From: Radicibacter daui
GTDB lineage: Bacteria > Pseudomonadota > Alphaproteobacteria > Radicibacterales > Radicibacteraceae
Assembly (NCBI GenBank): GCA_030657355.1
Contig: CP131056.1
Location: forward strand, 3,058,501-3,122,500
DNA: 64,000 nucleotides
Direction of reading: 5' to 3'
Shown: positions 38,461 to 57,566 of the stretch, piece by piece
How the letters are laid out: every line of letters begins with the position of its first letter
Numbering within the stretch: position 1 is the stretch's first letter
Position numbers and translations under genes: made by a program
The notes under the pieces: model-generated
Told to the model about the DNA's origin: nothing
The model's input: only the letters and a program-made list of their open reading frames with translations
Databases searched by the model: none

Positions 38461-39183
38461 TTGCGGCGACCCGGTAGGCCGGTTACCCGCTTCGCCCTTC
38501 TGGCAGCCCTCCTCTCCTTCCTGCCCTCCGCACCGGCAAATGCCGCCCTGCAGGTATCGCCGGTCACGCTTGAGCTCCCGGCAGCCCGGCCCGCGGCCAC
38601 CCTGCTCGTGAGCAACAATGGCAACAGGGATTCAACCATTCAGGTCCGCGCCTTTGACTGGCACCAGCCGAATGGGAGCGATGACCTGCAACCCACTACC
38701 AGCCTGCTGGTCAGCCCGCCCCTGTTCACCCTCAAGCCGGGAGAAGAACAGGTCGTGCGCGTGCTGTTGCGGCAGTCGCCCCCCAGCGAAACCGGCTACC
38801 GGCTGCTGGTGGACGAACTGCCGGTCGCGGAAGGTCAGCAGCAGGCGATCCAACTGCCGATCCGCTTCAGCTTGCCGGTTTTTGCCGGAACGACCGGCAA
38901 TGCCAAATCGTCGCTCGCCTGGAGCGCCAGCCGCAGTCCCGGAGGCGGGTTTTCCCTTACAGCCAGCAACAGCGGCGCCCGCCGGGCCAAGCTCGCCAAT
39001 CTGGTGGTCAAGACTCCGGACGGCCAGGAAATCGCCCGGCAGGATGGACTTGCCGGTTATGTGCTGGCCGGGGAAAGCCGCCTCTGGCGGCTCGACGCGG
39101 CCGGAGAGGTCCTGCCGGCAAAACTGGAGGTCAATGCCGTAACCGAGGCCGGTCCGCTGTCCATCAGCGTCGATGTCAGATAA
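38461..39183 (+). CDS. Periplasmic fimbrial chaperone (PapD-like)
   Basis: This 240-residue protein has a signal peptide (FALLAALLSFLPSAPANA) and two Ig-like domains. The first contains VSPVTLELPAARPAATLLVSN and SPPLFTLKPGEEQVVRVLL, the conserved G1-strand region of fimbrial chaperones. It donates a strand to nascent subunits. The TTG at 38461 has no ribosome-binding site. The frame is open upstream to an ATT at 38428 that sits 3 nt after a strong AAGGAGG, so translation may begin there with a rare AUU codon. It overlaps the usher gene by 11 bp. Confidence 0.9.
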   Translation: MRRPGRPVTRFALLAALLSFLPSAPANAALQVSPVTLELPAARPAATLLVSNNGNRDSTIQVRAFDWHQPNGSDDLQPTTSLLVSPPLFTLKPGEEQVVRVLLRQSPPSETGYRLLVDELPVAEGQQQAIQLPIRFSLPVFAGTTGNAKSSLAWSASRSPGGGFSLTASNSGARRAKLANLVVKTPDGQEIARQDGLAGYVLAGESRLWRLDAAGEVLPAKLEVNAVTEAGPLSISVDVR

Positions 39184-41497
39184 CAGCCGCCGGCTGCTGG
39201 CACTCGGCGCCGTTATCGCCGGGCTCACCCTGCGCGCAGTTCCGGCACAGGCGGAAGCGTTGCTGCTGGATGTCGCGCTTAACGGCCGGCCGCTGGGAGA
39301 GATCATCGCCTTCGAGCAGCAGGGAGACCATATGCTTGCCTCGCTGGACGACATGCGTCGTATCGGCCTGCCGCTTACCGGTGTCGGCGGCGACGCACAG
39401 GGCATGGTTGATCTCGGTGATATCCCCGAACTCACCTACAATTACGATGAACGCAAGCAGAGCATCGATCTGGTCGCCGGTCGCAACCTGCTTGATCGCT
39501 CCTTCGTGGTACAACTGCGCCCCCACGGCCGCGCGCTGAAACCCACCAACGACATCCAGAGTTTCGGCGGCGTGCTCAATTATGACCTGTTCGGCGAACA
39601 GGTCGACGATCCTTCAGGCACCAGTACCCGCCTTGCCGGTTCTGGCGAGCTGCGGTTCTTTCACGGCGACGGGCTGGCCAGCACCAGTTTCATTGCCGAC
39701 CTCGATTCAACCTCGCCCCAGACGATCCGCCTCGATACCGCCTATGCGGCTGACAACCCGGATACGCTGTTTTCCTACCAGCTTGGTGACAGCATCACCG
39801 GCGGCCTTGCCTGGTCTCGTCCCATCCGCATGGGGGGAGCCCGCTTCGGCACCAACCGGGATCTCCGGCCTGACCTCATCACCACTCCCACCCCGATCAT
39901 CCAGGGCAGCACCAGCGTGCCGTCGGTCGTGGATGTCTATATCAACGACACACTCTACACCCGCCAGAACGTGCCGGCCGGCCCGTTCGAGCTCAACGAC
40001 CTGCCGGTGGTGAACGGCCAGGGGGAGGCCCGGGTGGTGGTGCGCGATGCACTCGGTCGGCAGACCGTGCAGGTCATCCCGTTTTATGCCAGCCAGGGCC
40101 TGCTGGCGCCCGGCCTCTTCGACTATTCCATTTCCGCCGGCGCCATCCGCGAGAACTACGGCGTCTCAAGCTTCGACTATGGCGTACCCGCCGCCGAGAC
40201 CACGCTGCGTTACGGCTTCGACGACACCCTCACCTTCGAGGGGCATGGAGAGTTCGCCAGGAGCCTTGCCCTTGCCGGTGGCGGTGCACTCTACAAACTG
40301 GGAAATTACGGGGTGCTCAGCGGCGCCCTTGCCGTCAGCCGCAAATCAGGCGGCACCAGTGACGAGGACACCGCCGGCGGCGGCCTCGCCTCGCTCAATT
40401 TCGAACATTATGGCCAGGCCATCTCCTACGGCGCTTCGATCACCCAGACGACCGACGGTTATGGCGACCTTGCCAGCCTTGCCGGCGACAACTGGCCCAC
40501 GCAGCAACTGCGCTTCAATATCGGCCTTCCCGTGCCAGCGCTCGATGGCTCACTTGGTGCCGGTTTCTTTTCCCAGACCAGCAGCAACGGGGACCGCATC
40601 TCGGTCGCCAGCGCCACCTACAGCCGCCTCGTTTTCGACCGGGCCTTCCTCATCCTTTCGGCCAGCAGCGATCTTGACACCCGCAACTACAATGTCGGCC
40701 TCTCGATCTCGCTGCCGCTCGGGCGTTACGACACCTCGGCCGGCGTACAGACCAGCCAGACCGCCACCACCTTCCGCCAGTCCGCCGCCCGCATTACCCG
40801 CGGTGATGGCGACTGGGGCTGGCGCGCCGATGCCCAGGAGGGGGGTGACGACAGCCGCTTTGACGGCAGCATGATGTGGAATGGCAAACAGGGTGACCTG
40901 AGCGCGGATGTAAGCTCCACCAGTCAGGGCAACGGCATCCGCGCCGGCGCCAACGGGTCGCTTTTGTGGCTGGATGGCGAGCTTTTTGCCGCCGATACCA
41001 TCAACGATACCTTTGCCGTGGTGGATACCAGCGGCGAGCCGGATATCACCGTCTATCGCGAAAATCGCGAGGTGGGAAAAACCGGCGCTTCCGGCAAGCT
41101 GGTGGTGGATGATCTGCGCGCCTACACCTCCAACCGCATTGCCGTGGAACCGCTGGACTTCCCCTTCGACCGCTCGGTAATCGATCCAGGCCGGGTGGTC
41201 GTGCCGCGGTCGCGCTCCGGTGTCATCGTCAAGTTCGACATCGATGACAGCGCCCGAGCGCTCATCCTGCTGGTGCTGCCGGACGGCGCGCCGGTGCCGC
41301 TGGGAGCGAGGCTTGCCTCCCCCACCGACAAATCGGTCGTCGGGTATGACGGGCAGGCCTATATCGGCGGCCTCAAGCCCCACAGCCGCCTGAGCGCGAC
41401 CTGGGAGAGCGGAAGCTGTGTGGCGGAGTTCGATCTGCCGGAAGTGCCCGCCGCCATGCTTGGGCCCTATACCTGCCAGCCGGAGACCGCGCCATGA
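39173..41497 (+). CDS. Outer-membrane usher (FimD/PapC family)
   Basis: This 774-residue usher has a signal peptide ending AVPAQA, a short N-terminal chaperone-binding domain, and the 24-strand barrel with NTD/plug features such as GSTSVPSVVDVYINDTLYTR and GPFELNDLPVVNGQGEARVV. C-terminal domains include DFPFDRSVIDPGRVVVPRSR and a closing Cys pair around SCVAEF and YTCQ. It secretes and assembles the SCPU subunits across the outer membrane. It overlaps the next subunit gene as ATGA. Confidence 0.95.
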   Translation: MSDNSRRLLALGAVIAGLTLRAVPAQAEALLLDVALNGRPLGEIIAFEQQGDHMLASLDDMRRIGLPLTGVGGDAQGMVDLGDIPELTYNYDERKQSIDLVAGRNLLDRSFVVQLRPHGRALKPTNDIQSFGGVLNYDLFGEQVDDPSGTSTRLAGSGELRFFHGDGLASTSFIADLDSTSPQTIRLDTAYAADNPDTLFSYQLGDSITGGLAWSRPIRMGGARFGTNRDLRPDLITTPTPIIQGSTSVPSVVDVYINDTLYTRQNVPAGPFELNDLPVVNGQGEARVVVRDALGRQTVQVIPFYASQGLLAPGLFDYSISAGAIRENYGVSSFDYGVPAAETTLRYGFDDTLTFEGHGEFARSLALAGGGALYKLGNYGVLSGALAVSRKSGGTSDEDTAGGGLASLNFEHYGQAISYGASITQTTDGYGDLASLAGDNWPTQQLRFNIGLPVPALDGSLGAGFFSQTSSNGDRISVASATYSRLVFDRAFLILSASSDLDTRNYNVGLSISLPLGRYDTSAGVQTSQTATTFRQSAARITRGDGDWGWRADAQEGGDDSRFDGSMMWNGKQGDLSADVSSTSQGNGIRAGANGSLLWLDGELFAADTINDTFAVVDTSGEPDITVYRENREVGKTGASGKLVVDDLRAYTSNRIAVEPLDFPFDRSVIDPGRVVVPRSRSGVIVKFDIDDSARALILLVLPDGAPVPLGARLASPTDKSVVGYDGQAYIGGLKPHSRLSATWESGSCVAEFDLPEVPAAMLGPYTCQPETAP

Positions 41498-41970
41498 CCT
41501 GCCGTGCCAGGCGTTTCCTTGCCGCCATCGCCGCCGCGTTCCTGCTCGGCGCCCACCCCGCACTGGCCGCCGTCTGCAGCGCCACCTCTACCCCGCTTGC
41601 CTTTGGCATCTACCGCCCGTTCGATATGACGGCAACCTACTCCAACGCCACCGTGACCGTGCATTGCACCTCGCTCGTCACGCTGCTGCTCACTTTCAAC
41701 GTGTCGCTCTCCTCCGGCAGCGCCGGCAGTTACTCGTCGCGGCAGATGAGAAACGGCAGCGCTTCGCTCGGCTATAATCTCTATCTCAGCAACCAGTATT
41801 CGAGCGTGTGGGGAGATGGCACCGGCGGCACCGCCAATGTGGGCTTCAGCTCTCTGGTGACGATTTTTCCCTTCGACATCGTCTACACCATGTATGGGCG
41901 CATTCCCGCCCAGCAACCGGTACGCGCCGGTGCCTATATCGACACGGTGCAGATCGTCATCACCTACTGA
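41494..41970 (+). CDS. Spore coat U-domain secreted subunit, second copy
   Basis: This 158-residue protein has a signal peptide ending AHPALA before AVCSATS. The SCPU domain keeps the fold markers TPLAFGIYRPF, VTVHCTSLVT, SRQMRNGSASLGYNLY and AYIDTVQIVITY. It is translationally coupled to the usher, unlike the first SCPU gene. It is probably a minor or tip subunit made in low amounts. No classical pilin is present in the cluster. Confidence 0.88.
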   Translation: MTCRARRFLAAIAAAFLLGAHPALAAVCSATSTPLAFGIYRPFDMTATYSNATVTVHCTSLVTLLLTFNVSLSSGSAGSYSSRQMRNGSASLGYNLYLSNQYSSVWGDGTGGTANVGFSSLVTIFPFDIVYTMYGRIPAQQPVRAGAYIDTVQIVITY

Positions 41971-42103
41971 GGCAGGTCTCCAACGCGTCTGCCGGCATCG
42001 TTCTCCCCTGCCCGTGACCGGAGGACTGCGCTATTCTTGCGGAACAAGAGGCGGCCCCGCCTTCACCCGGCCGGGCCGCTGACCAACCGGAGGGAGCAGC
42101 GGG

Positions 42104-42304
42104 ATGATCACCATCGAACAGCTCGTGGAAGAATGGCGCGCTACCCGTGCCCGGCACGACGCCACGCTGGCCTATCTGGAGGCCGGCAACATGATCTATC
42201 TGGACGGCGTGGAATCCGAGGAAGCCACCGGGCAGCATATTGCACGCCTGGTGGAATGGATCGCCGAGCTCGACAAGCTGCTGGATGAGTACGGGGCCGG
42301 GTGA
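42104..42304 (+). CDS. Small acidic helical protein of unknown function
   Basis: The gene encodes 66 residues, MITIEQLVEEWRATRARHDA at the start and LVEWIAELDKLLDEYG at the end, predicted mostly helical and acidic, with no membrane segment. GGAGGGAG lies about 7 nt before the ATG, supporting translation. It lies between the fimbrial operon and the convergent chemoreceptor gene, 7 bp from the latter's stop. I recognise no family. Confidence 0.65.
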   Translation: MITIEQLVEEWRATRARHDATLAYLEAGNMIYLDGVESEEATGQHIARLVEWIAELDKLLDEYGAG

Positions 42305-42311
42305 GTTTCTT

Positions 42312-43982
42312 CTAGGACCCCGCCTCATCAGCCGCGCGCTGCATGTTCTGCGCCATTTCGTTGGCAACCGTACTCTGTTCCTCGATGGCGGCTGCCGTTG
42401 AATTCACATACTCGGTCAATTCGTCGATCGAGCCGCGGATGGCGTTGAGGGCACTGGTCACGTCACCCGAAATGCCGCGCATACCCTCGATTTCACCGGA
42501 GATCCGCTCCGTCGCGGCCTTGGCCTGGTTGGCGAGGTTCTTGACCTCGCCGGCAACGACGGCAAAACCCTTGCCCGCCTCGCCGGCCCGCGCGGATTCA
42601 ATGGTGGCGTTCAGGGCCAACAGGTTGATCTGGCCAGTGATGTTGTTGATGACATCGACGATGCCGCCCATGGCTTCCGCGGCAGAGGCAAGCCGCTTGG
42701 CAGCCCCGTCCGCCTCGACGGCGAGCCCGGTTGCGTGCCCTGCCGTCCGGCTGGAACTGGCCATGCTGGAGGAAATTTCCCGGACTGAAAGGTTCAGCTC
42801 CTCGGCGCCCGCGGCCACGTTGTGAAGCATCTCGCTGACGCGCTTGTTCTTCTGCGCCTCCAGCACCTTCTGCGTCACATCCGTTGCGAACTTGACGATC
42901 TTGAGCGGCTTGCCGGAAGCGTCCAGCACCGGGTTATAGGATGCTTCGATCCAGACCGGGCGACCGCCCTTGCCAATGCGGCGATACTGATCGGCCTGGT
43001 ATTCGCCCTTGCGCAGCTTGTCCCAGAACGCCTTGTAGGCAGCGGACTCCCGCTCCGCCGGATCGACAAACATACTGTGATGCTTGCCCCGGACTTCCTC
43101 GAGCGTATAGCCGAGCGCCTTGAGGAAGTTGGCGTTGGCGCTAACGATCGTGCCATCCAACATAAATTCAATGACAGCCTGCGCCCGGTCGATGGCAGCA
43201 AGGCGGCCCGCATTGTCCGCAACCTCTTCCTGCCGGGCGGTTACGTCGGTCGCGAACTTGACCACCCGTACGACCTTGCCCTGCGCATTGAGGACCGGAT
43301 TGTAACTTGCCCGTAGCCAGACGGCCCGCCCGCCTCGGGCAACGCGCGGGAAAAGCCCCGACTGATATTCACCGGCAGCCAGCTTCTTCCAGAAATCGCG
43401 GTATCCGGAACTCTCACGTTCCGCCTCTGCCACGAACAGGGAATGATGGCGCCCTTTGATCTCGGCGAGCCCATATCCCATGACCGCGATAAAATTCTCG
43501 TTGGCATCAAGGATAGTGCCATCGGCGGTGAACTCGATCACCGCCTGTGACTTGTTAATCGCAGAGAGGCGACCAGCATTGAGCACGGCTTCCTGCTTCT
43601 TTGCCGTGATGTCGGTCGCAATCTTGATAACCTTGACTGCCCGGCCGTCCCTGCCAAGCAGTGGGCTATAGGCCGCTTCCAGCCACAGATCCTCACCTGA
43701 CTTGCGCAACCGGCGAAACTCGCCCACCTGCTCCTTGCCTGCTGCCAGCTGGCGCCAAAACTCCTCGTAGGCCGCGCCTTTTGTCTCCGCCGGATCGACG
43801 AGCATGCTGTGATGCCTGCCCTTGATCTCCGTCAGCGTATATCCGACCGCGCGCAGGAAATTCTCATTGGCGCCGGTTATAATACCGTCCGGCGTGAATT
43901 CGATGCAGGCGAAGGATTTGTCCACCGCCAGGCGTAGCGCGGCCTGGTCAACATCGGTGTGGCTGCGGGACCGGAAGAGCAT
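42312..43982 (-). CDS. Soluble chemoreceptor with three PAS domains
   Basis: This 556-residue cytoplasmic methyl-accepting-type protein has three tandem PAS/PAC units (about 14-125, 135-247, 257-368), each ending in KIATDITA- or KFATDVT-type sequence, then a short signalling domain. The kinase-contact hairpin [20 protein letters not shown] is intact. No membrane segment is present. The helical bundle is short, and no clear methylation helices remain. The PAS repeats are similar to one another and keep no obvious heme or flavin ligand I can assign. It likely senses redox or a small ligand. Its promoter region and first two PAS domains are duplicated just upstream. Confidence 0.92.
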   Translation of the reverse strand: MLFRSRSHTDVDQAALRLAVDKSFACIEFTPDGIITGANENFLRAVGYTLTEIKGRHHSMLVDPAETKGAAYEEFWRQLAAGKEQVGEFRRLRKSGEDLWLEAAYSPLLGRDGRAVKVIKIATDITAKKQEAVLNAGRLSAINKSQAVIEFTADGTILDANENFIAVMGYGLAEIKGRHHSLFVAEAERESSGYRDFWKKLAAGEYQSGLFPRVARGGRAVWLRASYNPVLNAQGKVVRVVKFATDVTARQEEVADNAGRLAAIDRAQAVIEFMLDGTIVSANANFLKALGYTLEEVRGKHHSMFVDPAERESAAYKAFWDKLRKGEYQADQYRRIGKGGRPVWIEASYNPVLDASGKPLKIVKFATDVTQKVLEAQKNKRVSEMLHNVAAGAEELNLSVREISSSMASSSRTAGHATGLAVEADGAAKRLASAAEAMGGIVDVINNITGQINLLALNATIESARAGEAGKGFAVVAGEVKNLANQAKAATERISGEIEGMRGISGDVTSALNAIRGSIDELTEYVNSTAAAIEEQSTVANEMAQNMQRAADEAGS

Positions 43983-44059
43983 GAAGGGTCACTCCAGGCG
44001 GGAGAGAAACAGTCATCAAGGACTGAGAGTTTTATAATCTGGTTTGTGCCAATCCATCT

Positions 44060-44197
44060 CGGCGTATGCGGCTAGGTTCCTGTCAGTTTGCTGTCCATTG
44101 GTATGTATTTGGGTTTACCGCTCTACATCAGACGACTGGCCCTTTCCTCGTCGATACGAACAACAAAGCCCCGCCGGATCACTCCTGCGGGGCTTTG
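44060..44197. repeat. Diverged copy of the rpoC terminator and PAS-gene promoter region
   Basis: This stretch resembles 45125-45251: CGTATG.GG.TAG.TTCC and GGTATG..TTGG.TTTA align at an offset of about 1065 bp, and both end in the hairpin AAAGCCCCGC..GCGGGGCTTT. The two PAS genes start at the same offset (43982 and 45046). It shows that about 1.06 kb, from the terminator through two PAS domains, was duplicated in tandem. The rest of 43983-44236 holds no gene. Confidence 0.7.
44162..44197 (-). terminator. Terminator-like hairpin after the truncated PAS gene
   Basis: A perfect 12-bp stem ACAAAGCCCCGC / GCGGGGCTTTGT surrounds a 12-nt loop, 40 bp downstream of the truncated PAS gene. It appears to be a duplicated version of the rpoC terminator. 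The T-run on the minus strand is short (CTTTGTT). Confidence 0.75.
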
Positions 44198-44236
44198 TTC
44201 TCAAGACGGCTCGCTTCCAATGCCGGGACCTTCGGG

Positions 44237-45046
44237 TCAGGGGGCGTCATCGGCAACGTCGCCAGCACAACCGGTATTTTCCGTGACCTCAAGCTGGCGG
44301 GCGGTCACATCCGTGGCAAACTTTATAACGCGGATGACCACTCCCTGCTCGTCCAGGACCGGGTTGTAGGCAGCGCGCAGCCAGATTTTTTTGCCGTCCC
44401 GACCACGGCGAAAGAAAAGACCCGCCTGATGCTCGCCTGCGGCCAGCCGGTTCCAGAAACTGCGGTAATGCGCACTATCGCCCTGCTCCTCCGGCACAAA
44501 CAGGGAATGGTGCTGCCCTCTGATCTCGGCCAGCTCATAGCCCATGATCGACAGGAAATTGTCATTGGCATCAAGGACCCTGCCGTCCGCCGTAAACTCG
44601 ATGACCGCCTGCGTGCTGTGCGCCGCCAGCAGCCTGCCGGCGCCTGACGGTACCTCCAGCTTTCTGGCGGTGATATCGGTCGCGATCTTGACGACCCGGG
44701 CGACCCTGCCATGTTGCCCGGGCACCGGGCTGTAGGCGCCCTCCAGCCAGAGCTCTCCGCCCGATTTGTGCAACCGGCGAAATTCGCCCCCCTGCTCCTT
44801 GCCGGCCGCAAGCTGCCGCCAGAATTCGCGATAAGCGTCACTCCCGGCCTCGCGCGGATCGACAAAGATACTGTCATGCCGGCCCTTGATCTCGGCGAGA
44901 CTATAGCCGGCCATCCGCAGGAAATTGTCATTGGCGCCGGTGATGATGCCATCCGCGGCAAATTCCACGCAGGCGAAGGATTTGTCGACAGCCAGGCGAA
45001 GGGCGCCGGGATCGAGATCGGACGGATTGCCGGACCGGATGAACAT
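44237..45046 (-). CDS. Two-PAS protein, truncated duplicate of the adjacent chemoreceptor
   Basis: This 269-residue protein has two PAS/PAC units (about 14-125 and 135-247) clearly paralogous to the first two of the neighbouring receptor; both begin with [12 protein letters not shown]. It ends shortly after the second PAC with an unrelated tail (TGCAGDVADDAP) and has no third PAS or signalling domain. A duplicated terminator follows at once. It could be an inert by-product of duplication, or a sensor that pairs with the full receptor through PAS dimerisation. The frame is intact and many changes are accumulated, so selection may be keeping it. Confidence 0.85.
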   Translation of the reverse strand: MFIRSGNPSDLDPGALRLAVDKSFACVEFAADGIITGANDNFLRMAGYSLAEIKGRHDSIFVDPREAGSDAYREFWRQLAAGKEQGGEFRRLHKSGGELWLEGAYSPVPGQHGRVARVVKIATDITARKLEVPSGAGRLLAAHSTQAVIEFTADGRVLDANDNFLSIMGYELAEIRGQHHSLFVPEEQGDSAHYRSFWNRLAAGEHQAGLFFRRGRDGKKIWLRAAYNPVLDEQGVVIRVIKFATDVTARQLEVTENTGCAGDVADDAP

Positions 45047-45212
45047 GGACCCCTCCTCGAGGCGGAAAGAAACCGAAGCCGCAATGGCCTGGGAGGTTAT
45101 AAACCCGACGGCGCGATGACATATCTGCGTATGAGGTTAGATTCCGGCCCGTTTTTTGTTCATCGGTATGCACTTGGATTTACTTTCTGCTCTCCTCCGA
45201 TACCCGGCGGGA

Positions 45213-45251
45213 ATACAAAAAGCCCCGCCGGATCGCTCCGGCGGGGCTTTT
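45213..45251 (-). terminator. Rho-independent terminator of the rpoBC operon
   Basis: On the minus strand a 14-bp stem AAAAGCCCCGCCGG / CCGGCGGGGCTTTT with a 6-nt loop is followed by TTGTATT. It begins 24 nt after the rpoC stop. Confidence 0.92.
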
Positions 45252-45274
45252 CAGTAGCTGGCTTCTGGCCCGGC

Positions 45275-49609
<4,335 letters not shown>

Positions 49610-49783
49610 TCAGCGGTTCCGGCCATGTGCCGCCTGGCGGAACCCGACGGCGGCATCCCTCGCTGGCTGGATGGAGGGAAAATGCCGCCTGAAAAAACAC
49701 AAGTATAACCCCTGCCGGTGCGCCAATCGCCCCGGCACCCTTGACGGGCACCGGGGCGTCTGACGACCCCGCGACGGGGCTTC

Positions 49784-53977
<4,194 letters not shown>

Positions 53978-54320
53978 GAGTGTCCCTCGTGATCGCTTTC
54001 GACCCGTGTCCATCACCGCGACGGCGATGACGGCAGTTACCGCCCCGCCTTGTGGCGAAGCAGCTTGTGTCCCGCGAGGCGCGGCCTTCGGCTGGGCCCG
54101 ACTCCGGAAAACGGACCGGCACACATCCAGAATTTCCAGGGAAACCCCTTGGAAGATCAAGGATCCGTCTGCCGGTGACAGGCAAACCCGGGCGGTGCGA
54201 TACCGACCGGGCGCCCTATAAAGCAAGGGTGACGCCGAACCGTCTCCTCTACCCGAGGAAGAGGAGAAGGTCCAGCGTCAACCCTTAAACTTTTAACGAC
54301 AAGTTACCAGAACCGGAGTC
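53978..54320 (-). other. rplL-rpoB intercistronic leader
   Basis: A 343-bp gap lies between rplL and rpoB. It holds a perfect 8-bp inverted repeat TCTCCTCT / AGAGGAGA (54243-54267) just after rplL without a T-run. This is where many bacteria have an attenuator or RNase III site that sets the ratio of L12 to polymerase. No gene is supported. Confidence 0.55.
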
Positions 54321-54701
<381 letters not shown>

Positions 54702-54830
54702 TTGATAAATCTCTCTACTTGATGTGGCTTGAACATGGCGCCGCCGCAAGGGGGCGGGCCGATTTTGGTTCTGGCACTCGGTTCTGGCAGGTTATCCGGC
54801 GGCGCTCACGCGGCTGCCGGAAGGGCCTGC

Positions 54831-55346
54831 TCAGGCCGCGTCCTTGGTGGCATACGCGTTGAGCACGCGAGCCAACTGACCAGCCGGAGCCTGAGTGATC
54901 GACGCCAGTTTCTGGGCCGGAGCACTGATGACACCGATGATCTTGGCACGCAGCTCGTCGAGGGACGGCAGCTTGGCCAGGGCGTCGACACCAGCGGCGT
55001 CGAGCACCTGAGTTCCCAGCGCACCACCGACGATCTGAACCTTGTCATTCGTCTTGGCGAACTCGCTGAGCACCTTGGCGGCTGCAACCGGATCGGCGGA
55101 GTAGCCAATCGCGGTCGGACCGGAAAACAGGTCCTCACTCTTCTCGAACGGCGTGCCCTTCAAGGCGAGACGCGCAAGCGTATTCTTGGTGACCTTGAAG
55201 GCCGCCCCCGCTTCGCGCATCTTGCGGCGCAGGTTCGTCGATTCGCCCACCGACATGCCCGACTGACGGACAACGACGATGATGGCAGCCTCGGACAGAG
55301 CCTGATTGAGTGCCGCGACCGTGGTTTCCTTTTCGGTACGGTTCAC
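54831..55346 (-). CDS. rplJ: 50S ribosomal protein L10
   Basis: This 171-residue stalk base protein starts at a GTG (55346) preceded by AGGAG with good spacing; the product begins MNRTEKETTVAALNQALSEA. The frame open to 55403 is leader. L10 binds L12 dimers through its C-terminal helix and normally represses its own operon by binding the leader upstream. Confidence 0.98.
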   Translation of the reverse strand: MNRTEKETTVAALNQALSEAAIIVVVRQSGMSVGESTNLRRKMREAGAAFKVTKNTLARLALKGTPFEKSEDLFSGPTAIGYSADPVAAAKVLSEFAKTNDKVQIVGGALGTQVLDAAGVDALAKLPSLDELRAKIIGVISAPAQKLASITQAPAGQLARVLNAYATKDAA

Positions 55347-55738
55347 GGAACGCTCCTTTCGCCCTTTCGGGGTGGCTTCCAGCCTCGCCCTGCCGGATGG
55401 CAAGGTTCGGCGGCGGAAGCCGGTTCACACCTTTGGGCGCGTTTCCAAAGCCTTTCGGCTCCGAAAACCCGCCCGGTTCGGATCCTGTCCCAGAAGTTCA
55501 AGCCGGGTATTCAAGGAAAGACAGCTGACCAAAGGCCGGCGGCTTTCGCCTTAAAATTCCGGTTTCACTCCCGTCTATGCAGGGCATTTAAGTCTGGCGG
55601 ATGCCACACACCTGCAGTCTCGGACAGGTGCCGCCGGCGGTGGTCTATCCGGTTTCCCGGACACGCCCCCGCCGGGGGCTACCCCGCCCTTCCCAAAGGG
55701 AAAGACGGGGGATTTCGTCAACGTCGCAGAACCGGCAA
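55347..55738 (-). promoter_or_regulatory. L10 leader region
   Basis: A 392-bp gap precedes rplJ. It contains stem-loops on the minus strand, including CACCTG / CAGGTG (55609-55630) and G/C-rich stems near 55660-55715. By position this should hold the L10-L12 autoregulatory mRNA structure, and possibly an internal promoter. No gene is present. Confidence 0.5.
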
Positions 55739-56431
<693 letters not shown>

Positions 56432-56437
56432 TTACCC

Positions 56438-56866
56438 TTACCCCGTCACTTCGATGCCCATGGAACGCGCGGAGCCCAGGATCATCTGGACGGCGCCTTC
56501 CAGGTCGTTTGCATTGAGATCGACCATCTTGGTCTGAGCGATCTCACGGACCTGAGCCATGCTCACCGAACCGGCGGTGCCACGACCCGGGGTCTGCGAA
56601 CCCTTGTCCAGCTTGGCAGCCTTCTTGATGAAGTAGCTGACCGGCGGGGTCTTGGTTTCGAAGGTGAAGGTACGGTCGCCATAGGCGGTGATCACCACGG
56701 GAATCGGCATGCCCGGCTCGAGGCTCTGGGTCTTGGCGTTGAACGCCTTGCAGAATTCCATGATGTTCAGACCGCGCTGACCGAGCGCGGGACCGATGGG
56801 CGGAGACGGGTTGGCCTTACCCGCCGGGACCTGCAACTTAATGAGGCCAATGACTTTCTTTGCCAT
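56438..56866 (-). CDS. rplK: 50S ribosomal protein L11
   Basis: This 142-residue GTPase-centre protein begins [20 protein letters not shown] and has the [19 protein letters not shown] motif with the prolines that face thiostrepton, plus the RNA-binding C-terminal domain ending [10 protein letters not shown]. It follows nusG in the usual order. Confidence 0.99.
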   Translation of the reverse strand: MAKKVIGLIKLQVPAGKANPSPPIGPALGQRGLNIMEFCKAFNAKTQSLEPGMPIPVVITAYGDRTFTFETKTPPVSYFIKKAAKLDKGSQTPGRGTAGSVSMAQVREIAQTKMVDLNANDLEGAVQMILGSARSMGIEVTG

Positions 56867-57027
56867 GTTCCCTTACTCACTCCTCTTGTGCGGTCACGGC
56901 CTAAGGGATGGCCTCCCGCACCGGGTTTGACCGTCTGGCAGCTCATCGCCACCCGGCGGCCCGCCCCACCCGGGTCAAGACCCCGGCGGGACAAATCTCG
57001 CTAACGAAACGCTGGCTGGTGACCTTC

Positions 57028-57558
57028 TCAGGCCTTTTCCACCTGCGCATATTCCAGTTCGACCGGGGTCGCACGACCGAAGATCGACACCGACACCTTG
57101 AGGCGTGCGCGCTCTTCGTCCACTTCCTCGACCACGCCGCTGAACGACGTGAACGGACCATCGGCCACCCGCACCGTCTCGCCGACCTCGTAGGAGATCG
57201 AGGGCTTGGGCTTCTCAACACCTTCCTGCACCTGCTGCAGGATACGCTGGGCTTCCGTTTCCGTGATCGGCTGCGGACGACCGCCACCGCCAAGGAAGTT
57301 GGTCACCTTGGGAATGTTGCGCACCAGCGACCAGGTCTCGTCGGTCAGCTCCATCTTCGCCAGCACGTAGCCGGGGAAGAACTTGCGCTCTGCATTCACC
57401 TTCTGGCCGCGGCGAACTTCCACCACTTCCTCGGTGGGGACGATCACCTCGACAAACTTCTCCTCAAGGCCCTTTTGGGCAGCCTTCTCGAGGATGTTCT
57501 GCGCGACCTTCTTCTCGAAGCCGGAATAGGCGTGAATTACGTACCAACGTGCAGCCAT
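57028..57558 (-). CDS. nusG: Transcription termination/antitermination factor NusG
   Basis: This 176-residue protein starts [20 protein letters not shown] at 57558. The N-terminal domain binds RNA polymerase, and the C-terminal KOW domain has [20 protein letters not shown] and ends [19 protein letters not shown]. The frame extending to 57891 covers secE in another frame and is not used. It lies 8 bp after secE. Confidence 0.99.
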   Translation of the reverse strand: MAARWYVIHAYSGFEKKVAQNILEKAAQKGLEEKFVEVIVPTEEVVEVRRGQKVNAERKFFPGYVLAKMELTDETWSLVRNIPKVTNFLGGGGRPQPITETEAQRILQQVQEGVEKPKPSISYEVGETVRVADGPFTSFSGVVEEVDEERARLKVSVSIFGRATPVELEYAQVEKA

Positions 57559-57566
57559 TGTACTCT

